Assembly (NCBI GenBank): GCA_014885115.2
Contig: WKLE02000401.1
Location: 1 to 11,303, forward strand
Source of the DNA: Asterionellopsis glacialis
Lineage: Eukaryota > Bacillariophyta > Plagiogrammaphyceae > Rhaphoneidales > Asterionellopsidaceae
DNA length: 11,303 nucleotides
Reading direction: 5' to 3'
Shown piece by piece: positions 1 through 7,280 of this stretch; within the stretch, counting starts at the first letter, position 1; each line of letters starts with the position of its first letter. The notes beneath the pieces were generated by a model that was not told the DNA's origin, did no database searches, and saw only the letters and a program-made list of their open reading frames with translations. The translations under genes and the position numbers were made by a program.

Positions 1-81
1 GTAGGTTTAAGTCAATTCATGTTGATTGGTGGTATGTGTTGGTACAGAGTACTCACTTCCCAGTTGTTCAATATTGACCAT
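1..81. repeat. Direct repeat, copy 1
   Basis: This 81-nt stretch recurs at 284-364, offset 283 nt, in the same orientation. The copies differ by two adjacent substitutions (69-70 against 352-353). Identity stops sharply after 81. The left limit is unknown because the window starts here. The DNA between and after the copies does not match, so this is not a clean tandem array. It may be part of a dispersed repeat or a duplicated terminal repeat. Confidence 0.9.
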
Positions 82-283
82 GTTGGATCTTGTGGTTTTA
101 AATATCCTACTACTAGCTTCAAACTTATGCATTATGAAATGGGAGTGAACATGACCCAGTTGCTTATAAGACAACTGTTCATGATACTAGTTTAGATAAC
201 AGAACCCTTTTCTTAAGAATATCATCATGATCCACTAGTTTAGTGGGATCTATACTGTTTTTGCAGTATCATACATACTTGGT

Positions 284-364
284 GTAGGTTTAAGTCAATT
301 CATGTTGATTGGTGGTATGTGTTGGTACAGAGTACTCACTTCCCAGTTGTTTGATATTGACCAT
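284..364. repeat. Direct repeat, copy 2
   Basis: Second copy of the window-start repeat, 79 of 81 positions identical. No similarity continues to the right (365 onward compared with 82 onward). On the left, homology may extend beyond what the window shows for copy 1. No coding frame of useful length crosses either copy. Confidence 0.9.
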
Positions 365-952
365 TTCTTCGAATCTCTAGGATTTGGATTTGTTGTACTA
401 TTGCTGCCATTGTGATACTTAGTATCATACAGAATGTAGTTTATGTGTTCACGATCTACAGTATGCAGTATCATTTATGTTGTTGGTTGTTGACAGTACC
501 AATTATACGGTAGTACAAGTATTGTGTTGGGTCGTACTACTGTAACGACTACACTATGTTGTTTCCTAGTATGAGTTACCGTAGATATTTGCTATCAGTT
601 CATACAGGATTGGTTGATCTAGTTGGCTTTGCTGTGTGTAAACAGACTTATTGCTGCCCTAGTGTAGGCCTTCATACTGGTTCACGTAGAATTCAGATGG
701 AATGACTGGTCTTCATTTCTGAAGTTAAAATCCCATTGTCAAAAGAGGGAATAACATTATTATTCCCTATGCCAGTGCGCACAACATTTGGGTTGCAACA
801 ATCAACTCAGGGATTACACAAAAGACAAGAGAAGACTTGTTAGTTGGTAATGTAAATTAATTATGTCTAGTTTGAAAGGATTCTATTTTTGATAATTTGA
901 TAATTTGGAGGAAAGATTTAGTAACCAGTAAAACCTCCATTAGTCAGCCAAA
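365..952. other. Gene-free stretch with minor repeats
   Basis: I see no open frame with recognisable protein, no tRNA and no retroelement motif. Small structures are present: short recurrences of AGTATCAT, a tandem GATAATTT pair at 891-906, and a perfect 9-bp hairpin (AGGGAATAA, 5-nt loop, TTATTCCCT) at 746-768. None supports a function. It could be old, unrecognisable retroelement DNA. Confidence 0.6.
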
Positions 953-1063
953 CTGCCACGTAACAACATTCCTTGAGTGATGCTGACGTAACGACAATCT
1001 GCCACGTCATCATTGTCTGTCTGTCCACTTCACCATTGTCTGTCCAACTGGCCCGTCTGTGCA
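953..1063. promoter_or_regulatory. ACGTCA / GTCTGTC motif patch, possible LTR remnant
   Basis: TGACGT lies at 984-989 and ACGTCA at 1004-1009, followed by a run of GTCTGTC(C) repeats between 1013 and 1050. The string CACGTCATCA followed by (T)TGTCTGTC at 1003-1020 recurs with one base less at 10415-10432. Palindromic ACGT cores of this kind are known bZIP sites, and TGACGT/ACGTCA were described as CO2/cAMP-responsive elements in a diatom promoter. The patch lies beside a copia relic and resembles the patch beside gypsy copy G3, so LTR-type promoter DNA is my inference. No terminal TG...CA pair or polypurine tract was fixed. Confidence 0.3.
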
Positions 1064-1100
1064 TGGATGTGGGTATTAGCACTATCATTAAGGATACAAC

Positions 1101-1391
1101 TTACATAGTGAGGTGTAGTGCAGTGACAATGCTTCCATAGGTGACGACCCTGTCATCCGGTACTTCATGCTTGTGAATGAAAAAACAGGCGTTTGTGCCT
1201 TGTTGATTGCAGATGCCTTGTGCTAGGCATCCTAATTTGTTGGCAAAGGAGTGCTCCCAGACTGGTCTCTTGTTGTCCATCTTGATGAGGTTGCGGTACT
1301 CTAACATTTTTCTGTTTTTTTCATTGATCAACTCACTGTGTTGCAAATGTTGGGCATAAAGTGTCTGAGGAGGAAGTGTGTTGGAGCCATG
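1101..1391 (-). pseudogene. Ty1/copia polyprotein fragment: linker end and start of RT
   Basis: The minus strand is open from just after a TGA at 1392-1394 to a TAA at 1101-1103. It reads PPQTLYAQHLQHSELINEK, then MLEYRNLI, PVWEHSFANKLGCLAQGI, and ACFFIHKHEVP followed by VTYGSIV. This matches the conserved approach to the RT (RVT_2-type) of copia-like elements abundant in diatom genomes: an LEYR motif, a W...SFANE-LGRLAQG motif and a VTYGRIV motif. In an intact element the RT palm follows, with its DVxNAFLxG-type motif and later YxDD. Here the frame stops a few residues after VTYGSIV and nothing of the palm is visible downstream. There is no ATG-led start; the frame is a fragment inside pol. 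The fragment is non-functional. Confidence 0.75.
1315..1357 (-). repeat. Inverted repeat, arm A (inside copia relic)
   Basis: Read on the minus strand, these 43 nt match 1865-1907 on the plus strand at 41 positions, with substitutions at the 28th and 36th base. The first 27 bases are identical. Here the sequence is part of the copia reading frame (AQHLQHSELINEK), so this arm looks like the native copy. A 507-nt spacer separates the arms. Similarity ends abruptly on the spacer side. Confidence 0.9.
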
Positions 1392-1700
1392 TCAAGTGGG
1401 GTTGGTATTGCTGGTGTAGGTTGGATGGTTGCTACATGGTTAACAAGATGGTGTGGTGGCAGAGGATTAATTGTGGCTGCCTTGTGGTTGGTAGTTTGCG
1501 TTGGTGATCCTGCAGTAGTTGAGATCATGGGCGTGTTCTGGGGCAGCCCTCTGGGTAAGTTTCTAACCACCGTCAGAGGTGTTGGGGGAGGTCCTCTTGG
1601 TGTTGAAGGTGGTTTCAAAGATAGTGGCTAGCATTGTTAAGGCTTCAAGTTGTGTGTTGGTGTCCTGTTTGTTGGTGCCAAAGGGTGTTGTATGACGTAA
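1392..1700 (-). pseudogene. Decayed copia integrase-RT linker, Pro/Thr-rich
   Basis: Continuing upstream of the RT fragment on the minus strand, all frames read proline-, threonine- and asparagine-rich peptide. In the RT frame a short TYTSNTNPT stretch precedes the TGA at 1392-1394, and further stops lie beyond. Copia polyproteins usually have such a low-complexity linker between integrase and RT, so position and composition fit. No integrase motif is visible further upstream. The plus strand is correspondingly G/T-rich and gives a spurious open frame. Boundaries are approximate. Confidence 0.45.
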
Positions 1701-1864
1701 GGCATGTATTTCCCTATGTCGACCATGGCACAACACAACAATCAGACAATCAACACACAAAAGAAAAGAAGACTTTTATTTGGTGATGAAAATTATGAGC
1801 TTAGTTTAATCCGGAGAAGATCCGGCAATCTAGTAAGAAGTAAGAATTCAGGAAATATTAGTAA
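1701..1864. other. Unassigned spacer between copia relic and G1
   Basis: This segment fills the right part of the spacer between the inverted-repeat arms. A short plus-strand frame crosses it (1704-1889) with a basic, low-complexity translation that I do not recognise. The 5' LTR and primer-binding site of G1 would be expected about here, but I could not identify a TG...CA terminus or a tRNA-complementary site. Confidence 0.4.
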
Positions 1865-1907
1865 ATGCCCAACATTTGCAACACAGTGAGTCGATCAATA
1901 AAAAAAA
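1865..1907 (+). repeat. Inverted repeat, arm B (ahead of G1 gag)
   Basis: Plus-strand copy of the 43-nt motif of 1315-1357, 41/43 identical, ending in an A-run (1900-1908). It supplies the ATG at 1865 and the first 14 codons of the gag frame, residues MPNICNTVS onward, which are therefore probably not genuine gag sequence. Its presence here as an inverted copy of a copia coding piece suggests rearrangement. Confidence 0.9.
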
Positions 1908-2800
1908 ACTCCCTCTTTCAGAGGATTTTAACTTTCAAGAACATGAAGACCTTTTACTCCTCCAATGACTTTCAAAAGAAAGCTCTGGAGTTGAGCCAAC
2001 AGCAGACCCTGCTGAATCCTCCTGCAATTCCTTTCATCAGGATGAAAAAGGAGAGGTTGAAGTCAAAGGATGACGACAAGGATTCCCACAAGACGATAGA
2101 AGTAAGAATCGATCCCTCTGAGGAAGGATCAGACTCTGAAACTATTGAAAAGAGAGTCAAACAATTTGAAGATGGAACTGCAGAAGAGTGGATCCAATGG
2201 AGAATTGAATTTGCTGTAGTTGAGAGGGATTATCCCCACACCAAAGCAAGCTCCAAGACTTCCATGGCCCTCATCCATTTTAAGGGTAGAGCAAGGCAGC
2301 TGTTCCAAGCAGCAAATGCCAATCTCAAGAGCAAAAATGCAAGCCTCAAGAAACCAGCCCAAAAAGACCCTGAACAGGTCTTTGAACTGGTACTGAATGA
2401 CGTAGGAGAGAATTTTTTCTCATCTAGGCATGCGGCAAGGTACCAGAAGAACTATCTTTGCAAACACTTAGCGATGACGGACAACTTCACGTTGAGAGAG
2501 TTTGTCCTGAGGCTTCGCCAATTGAACGAATATTTGCCATATTTTCCAATGGATCACAATGGTTAAAAATTCGAAAATTCGACGATGACAAATTCGTGGA
2601 TATTCTTGATTGGGCGAAACCACTTAAGTGGCAATCTGCCCTACTTGCTAGCAACCTTTGATCCACATGATCTCTTGTGAGAGGATACTGTGGACTATTT
2701 TGAGAAGTTAGAGGTTCGCAATAATATCGATTGTAAACTTGCTAAGTCCAAAACACCTAAGGAAAGCAAGAAGAATCGCAAGTGTGAACAAGTGCCAGTG
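1865..2800 (+). pseudogene. gag: Gypsy gag (capsid) pseudogene, G1
   Basis: The open frame from the ATG at 1865 runs 233 codons to a TAA at 2564-2566. An internal ATG at 1943 (residue 27) is the better gag start because earlier codons come from the inverted repeat. Visible parts are a charged N-terminus (KSKDDDKDSHK), then the capsid-like core with QFEDGTAEEWIQWR, TSMALIHFKGRARQLFQAA, and FTLREFVLRLRQLNEYLPYFP. This is the layout of gypsy gag proteins that package the RNA in virus-like particles. Coding continues after the stop: KFDDDKFVDILDWAKP in a second frame to about 2656, then FDPHDLL, a TGA at 2678-2680, and EDTVDYFEKLEVRN back in the first frame. So two compensating frameshifts and two stops interrupt the gene. 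Confidence 0.8.
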
Positions 2801-3156
2801 CACTTGTAAGTGGTGTAGCAACTGCTGTATGAATAACCAAAAAGAACGATTCGTGTTAATCCAAGACATATACACAGGAACAGGTAAATGCGATGATTAG
2901 CTCACTCAAGGTATCAAAAGATAAGCATAAAAAGAAATGTAAAGTGCAGTACAAATTGGATGAAGAATCTGATGACGAACCTTGTTTGTACTTTACGCAA
3001 CATAGTAAAATTAAACGTAAAACTAGTAGTGAAGATTTAGAAGATTACTTTACGCCTACTCCCTACGCTGAATCAAACCTTTTCCCCAATGTAGAACAAT
3101 CATACAACATGCTGCGCAGTCAGAAAAAAAGCAAAAAAGCAAAAATCTACGCATAG
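2763..3156 (+). pseudogene. Gag C-terminal / pre-protease remnant, G1
   Basis: Around 2793-2835 one frame reads CQCTCKWCSNCCMN, cysteine-rich and placed where gypsy gag has a zinc knuckle. The normal Cys/His spacing is not intact, so I call it only a possible relic. From the ATG at 2893 an 87-codon frame is lysine-rich (KDKHKKKCK), then acidic (DEESDDEP), and ends at the TAG at 3154-3156. Lysine-rich linkers between the zinc knuckle and the protease are usual in this group. The frame differs from both gag and protease frames. Confidence 0.5.
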
Positions 3157-3664
3157 CACTACTGAAGTAGTAGGCAAAATAATAAACCGGGATGGTGAGC
3201 TCCTTCCAATACGAATCTTACTCCACACCGGTACTACCACAACAATTATCCTTAGAAATTTTGTGGAATGGGGGAAGGCCAGTTCTTATAAGAACCCTAA
3301 ACCTACTCAGTGGAACACTATGGGAGGTAACTTTATCACTAAGTGAAAAGCTCAAATAAATTTTACACTTCTGGAGTTCATGGACAAAAAGACAATAGTC
3401 TGGTCTTGTCATGTGGACAAACGAACAAACCAAAAAGATGCTCAGTACAACATGATTGTCAGAACTGATCTGATGCAGGCCATGGGCCTTGGCATCCATT
3501 TTAGTACCAAAACAATTCACAGGGAAGGGTATGAATTACCCATGAAATACCGCGGAGAGGTCTCAAACCCAGAACGCACAGAAGTGTTCTACCATATGGC
3601 CATCCAACCACCTGTCCTCAAGGAAGCAGAATTACAGCAATCATCCATATTAGAGGCTAACTAA
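3155..3664 (+). pseudogene. Gypsy aspartic protease, catalytic Asp lost, G1
   Basis: The frame reads LLPIRILLHTGTTTTIILRNF, where the family has the active-site triad D-T/S-G. Here the aspartate is a histidine (CAC, one base from GAC), so the protease would be inactive even if translated. Downstream are VWSCHVDKRT, YNMIVRTDLMQAMGLGIHF and the YELPMKYRGE stretch, the usual C-terminal part of this protease and the bridge to RT. A TGA at 3344-3346 and a TAA at 3662-3664 break the frame, but the homologous sequence carries on across both. G2 keeps the aspartate in the same motif. Confidence 0.8.
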
Positions 3665-4105
3665 AAGAAGGTTGATTTAAGCGAGGCAGCCTCTCACTGG
3701 AAACATCTTACTTATAATGAGCAAAAAGTTATGCTTAAGTGCCTACAAAAGTACCCACAAGCCTTTAAGGGCCGGCTTGGCACACGTAAGATAAAGGCCG
3801 TCAGACTCAAAATCGAAGTTGACGCATAACCATATCACGCCAGGCCATTTCAAGTACCACGTTCCTTAGAAGGGACTACTAAATGGGAAATAAATAGGCT
3901 GGAAGGGATAGGTGTTTTAGAAAAGAACCACGACAGTCAATGGGCAGCTCCCACATTTGTCATACCAAAGAAAACGGGCGATGTACGTATTGTAACCAAC
4001 TTTTGTCAACTCAACAAAGTAATTAAGAGAAAACCATTTCTGTTACCAAAAATAGCTAATTTACTACAAAAGCTAGACGGATTTCAATACGCAACCGTGA
4101 TTGAT
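3665..4105 (+). pseudogene. Gypsy RT, N-terminal fingers only, G1
   Basis: In the protease frame the sequence continues with FKGRLGTRKI, a TAA at 3827-3829 standing where the family has a lysine (before PYHARPF), then GIGVLEKNHDSQWAAPTFV, PKKTGDVRIVTNFCQLNKV and KRKPFLLPKIANLLQKLDGF. These are RT fingers motifs. The usual TDF-R has become TNF-C. The frame reaches ATVID, whose Asp (4103-4105) is the motif A catalytic residue, and then homology stops. The LPxG and Y-x-DD motifs are absent. The next recognisable sequence belongs to the RT-RNase H connection, so the palm is deleted. Confidence 0.8.
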
Positions 4106-4411
4106 CAAACAAGGCCAAATTTGTATGGGATGACAACTGTCAGAAAGCCTTTGATAAAATAAAAGAAGTTATAAGTAGAGAAACGCTATTAGCTTTCGCA
4201 GACTTTGAAAAAGAATTCCATATATATATATATATACTGACACAAGCAACTATCAATTAGGTGCAGTTATCATGCAAGATGATTAGTAGAAAATTCAAAG
4301 GCTCTCAGAAGAAATATACTACTGGCAAAAAAGAACTACTGTCTATAGTAGAGACACTTAAGAAATTTAAAAACATACTATGGGGTCAAAAGTTAATAGT
4401 ACACACGTTGT
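4106..4411 (+). pseudogene. RNase H domain remnant of gypsy pol, G1
   Basis: Three frames together give the RT connection and RNase H start. First comes KAKFVWDDNCQKAFDKI to LLAFADFEKEFHIY (from about 4105). Then TDTSNYQLGAVIMQD from 4236, with the first catalytic RNase H Asp, runs to tandem TAG codons. Then SRKFKGSQKKYTTGKKELL and SIVETLKKFKNILWG lead to IVHT at about 4411. The family reads Y-T-D-x-S-xx-Q-LGAV and K-xYTT-ExELLSIV. A TA-repeat expansion causes the first frame change. The domain is cut at its C-terminal end by the LINE sequence, and no further catalytic residues follow. Confidence 0.75.
4220..4236. repeat. TA microsatellite inside RNase H coding DNA
   Basis: Seventeen bases of alternating A and T occupy the codons between HI and TD of the RNase H motif. 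The family motif HIYTD needs six bases between the CAT and ACT codons, and 14 are present, so about four TA units were gained. This moves the reading frame by two bases. Confidence 0.85.
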
Positions 4412-4412
4412 C

Positions 4413-4886
4413 GATATTGGCATCATTGAAGTTGCCTTCTAGTATTAAATCTGATATTTCTCTGATACCAGAGAATGGTATTTGTTCATTTAGGGGGTAA
4501 ACTTTGAATGGAGTTGATTTGGCTTAGCGGAAGTGGTTTTGATTGTGTTAAAGTATGTATTTGTTAATAGCTGATGGTTCTGTGACTTCTAGCCAGTCCT
4601 TGCATTCTTTTGGATTTATATTGGGGTTGGTGGGCACTCTAATAGAATTGATCCCACTATCTTTATCCTTTTTTTGGAAGCCTCGTAATTTTTGGAAAAG
4701 TTGCTTAATTTCTCTGCGTTTCCACAAGTTTTGTAACATAGTTGACATATATTTGTTGTCTTTGATATCAGCTTGGAGTAGATCATCTTCTAATTGCTGA
4801 GCATACTGTTCCGATTCGGTTTTTGCTATAATGTTGCAGTATCCGAGGTTATACGTTGTTTTTGTTTGTCTATCTGTTGATCATCA
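4413..4886 (-). pseudogene. LINE ORF2, region between endonuclease and RT
   Basis: The frame is continuous with the endonuclease upstream. After tandem TGA codons (4884-4886 and 4881-4883) it reads a helical, charged stretch (ESEQYAQQLEDDLLQADIKD), then LWKRREIKQLFQKLRG and SIRVPTNPNINPKECKDW. Further stops come at 4548-4550 and 4524-4526, and then STPFKVYPLNEQIPFSG and DLILEGNFND. The segments V-P-x-x-P-xx-NPK-C-xx-W, NQ-HF and TPF-V-PL are the pre-RT landmarks of this LINE family as I recall it. The RT palm would start shortly after, but the sequence ends in G1. Confidence 0.7.
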
Positions 4887-6267
4887 GAGGGATGATTTTT
4901 TTAATAAGAACAGCAACGTTTGGAGTTTGTTGTATTTAACCCTTGCCTTGTAGATTAGTTTTGACTGTGGTGGGCAGTATGGAATGCTGGCAGACTTCTT
5001 GGCACATAGAGAAGCTTGCACAATTAATGAATCTACTTTTTCGACCGTATAAATTGTGCCATCAGAGAAGTTATGGAGTTGTGCGAGCATGTTTCCAACA
5101 TTGTTTGCTAATAGATGAGAATACATTTTTTCCATGTAAAGCCTATTTGATCTTCTTTTTTTGCTATGCATGCCTCTGGAGGCGATTGGAGCTAAAGGGG
5201 GTGTAGGATTATTAAAGAGAGTGATTGATGTGAAATTGATAAACAGGCCTCTATGGTCGGATTGAATCCGATGGTGAAACGGTTTGTAGCCAGCTCTGAC
5301 TATGGATTTAGAAAAACCTTCGGTACAAAGGATGTAATAGATATGTTTCCGTCCTCTTGAATATGTGTTGAGTTTCGAGGTTTGGAGATGATGATACATA
5401 ATGTCTTGTTATTGAAACTCTTGGGCAAGTTTTATTATACCTTTCTGGTTGACTCCAACTTCCTCATTAAAATCGCCAGCTACTAAAATTTCTTGATTTT
5501 TGTGAAAATTAATGTTCTGCAGAAGGTTTCATAAATCATGGCAAAAGTGGTGTCAGGGGTGGGTTATCTTGTGTTGTTCTTGTTTCAATAAAGACATTTG
5601 TTGTGTGAAGGCTGTCATAGTGTTGAATTTTTTGGTCGACAAAGTATCGTTGCAGACTTGATAAATAAATATCATGTGGATTATTTTTTCCTTGCCATTC
5701 ATTGCCCAATGATTCCAATGTCCTTGAGGATCCAAGTTGCAATATTTGATATGTCCTGTGACATTGCCTGTTGACCAGCTTATTAAGCCTCCTGGTTTGT
5801 AATTTGTTGCCAATGGAATGCTAGTGCCGGAGATTTTGCATTTGTAGAATTTATTATACTTCCAAAACGTGTCATAGATTTGCTGTCTTATATCTAAATT
5901 TGTTTCAATTAAAGCAATTATGTCGGCGTTTTTTGCGGGACATTTCCATGGCAACAGTGTTGAGTTCTCTGCCATTTGAGTCGATTTGTATGCCATTTAT
6001 GTTATGCATATATAGTCTAGTTGTATTGGATGTTTTTTCTTCAGGTATTTTATCGCCAATTGCTTGGAAATGTTTATAGGAAATTGTTAATGATGGGCAT
6101 ATCCAATCGAGGATATTTGAGTTGGAATATTGTGTTTTAAAGGAGGTGGTTTTGTGAGATTGTGAGTTGTGAGTGTGTTTTTGTATTTGTGATGGAATTA
6201 AGAGAGAATGAGTGTCTGATCTGGGAAAGGAATGTCTGGATGGCACAAAAAATTGAGAGATACTCAT
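4887..6267 (-). pseudogene. LINE ORF2 N-terminus and APE-like endonuclease
   Basis: The ATG at 6267 opens a frame with a basic, serine-rich leader. It reaches LYMHNINGI, the N-terminal Asn motif of APE-type endonucleases, and VAMEMSRKK. A one-base shift at the A-run (about 5924-5931) brings in ADIIALIETN, with the catalytic Glu. Then follow NYKPGG, DPQGHW and IFIYQVCN, then EILVAGDFNEEVG (catalytic Asp and Asn, about 5475), TYSRGRKHIYYIL and HRIQSDHRG (catalytic Asp-His, about 5270). The enzyme family nicks target DNA for target-primed reverse transcription. In-frame stops are TGA 5553-5555, TGA 5529-5531 and TAA 5409-5411. Motif order and spacing are preserved, so this is a fairly young or slowly decayed copy. 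Confidence 0.8.
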
Positions 6268-6296
6268 TATTTCAAAGTTCCCGTTTTGGATTGGGT

Positions 6297-6660
6297 TTAC
6301 CTTGGTTTGGCGGGGGTGTTATAGATATCTGAGTGAGGTTCTTGGGAGTCTGTTGTTGCTTCTGTTACAGAATCAGCAGAGGAGAAATTACAATTCGCGT
6401 TTTTGGGAAGCTTTCTTACTGGAGATCTGATCTGAGATTTGACCCTGGAGTCGGCGTCTTGGAGGACATTGAACTGGGCTTTAACAGAGATATGCACACA
6501 TTGGGAGACTTCTTGAAGTAATTTGCTCATGAAGTGGGTTTTGTGGTCCTCAAATTCTTTGGTGTGATGTAGTTTATCTTCTTCCTGTTGCTTTTTTCAA
6601 GGTTTCAATTTCTTCTTGAGCTGTTTTATGCTGTTGTATAAGTGTTTTTAGATGCGAATC
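6297..6660 (-). pseudogene. LINE ORF1 C-terminal part
   Basis: This piece starts after the TGA of the preceding segment. It reads a strongly helical stretch (HLKTLIQQHKTAQEEIETLKK) and changes frame in an A-run near 6592-6597 into EEDKLHHTKEFEDHKTHF. It continues through the ATG at 6530 (SKLLQEV) to a Ser/Thr/Pro-rich tail ending in NTPAKPR at a stop beside 6297. Predicted coiled coil followed by a disordered tail fits an ORF1 RNA-binding protein of the LINE. The next ATG (6267) begins ORF2, about 30 bp on. Confidence 0.5.
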
Positions 6661-7280
6661 AATGTCGCGTCAAGATGCTTTGATCATAGATTGAATTTTG
6701 CTTTTCATCAATGCGATAGTTGTGTTGTCTGTTATAGAAAAGGTTACTTTTTTATTAGAATACGTTGATCTTGCGGAGTTATTTGTCACTGCATTTGCAG
6801 ATGATGGTTTTGAATGCTGAGCAGATCTCAATCCTAAGGAGGAGATGTTTGCATTGGTTGGAGTATTGTCCAAGGAAGTGCTTGAGATTAGGGGAATGAA
6901 GATAGCGCTTCCCAGTTTATGTTTCAGCAGTGCTAAGTTCAGATACTTCGGATTGGGCATCTTGGTTTTGCAGAAATTGGTAAGAATGGGTATTGATTTG
7001 TGATATAAACTGTTGTACGGTATCGATTTGGAATACCTTTTCTAGAGGAGGTTTGAGATTTTTGATAGTTTTGATGGCTTCATCAAGATAAGAGTTAAAA
7101 AAAAATGATAAGGAAGCCGCTACTTCCTCTACTTTCAATGGAATGGAAGAGTGGACCATCTGTTTCTTTTGATTTTTTAGTTAATAATTGTTTGTGAATA
7201 GATAACAAAGATTGAAATGGTCGACTGGGGTGTTTGTCTGTAGGTATTTTTGTGAAAATATCGGAGTATCCATAGATGGA
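6661..7280 (-). pseudogene. LINE ORF1 middle part, frameshifted
   Basis: After the TGA at the end of the N-terminal frame, homologous-looking sequence continues (YGYSDIFTKIP, LFHSIESRGSSG). It shifts frame at the A9 run 7097-7105 into SLSFFFNSYLDEAIKTIKNL (frame with ATG 7159). It shifts again near 6960 into a long polar Ser/Asn-rich stretch (SSTSLDNTPTNANISSLG), then KVTFSITDNTTIALMKSKI. The FHS motif followed by a hydrophobic strand is a feature I associate with the C-terminal half of this ORF1 family. No catalytic function is expected. Confidence 0.5.

Larger units (their letters stand above)
1908..4411 (+). mobile_element. Ty3/gypsy LTR retrotransposon copy G1, degenerate
   Basis: The domain order gag, nucleocapsid-like, protease, RT, RNase H on one strand is that of Ty3/gypsy pol. 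The integrase, both LTRs, the primer-binding site and the polypurine tract are not seen. The right side ends about 4411, where plus-strand RNase H sequence switches directly to minus-strand LINE sequence. Several frameshifts and stops plus a deletion of the RT core show it cannot move by itself. Its protein sequence differs clearly from G2, so the two belong to separate gypsy lineages. Confidence 0.8.

Noticed and set aside
1..364. CRISPR-like repeat
   Set aside because: Only two copies, 81 bp each and about 200 bp apart, in a eukaryotic context.
1338..1631. Plus-strand open frame, Gly/Val/Trp-rich, membrane-like
   Set aside because: It is the complement of the proline/threonine-rich copia linker, whose composition produces a long G/T-rich frame. 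No family resemblance.
4943..5206. Plus-strand frame across the endonuclease
   Set aside because: Antisense shadow of ORF2, which has clear catalytic motifs.
3827..5411. Stop codons as evidence of a recoded genetic code (TAA/TAG as Gln)
   Set aside because: Stops include TGA and TAA, and the TAA at 3827 stands where the family has Lys. Frameshifts and deletions are present as well, so plain decay explains them.
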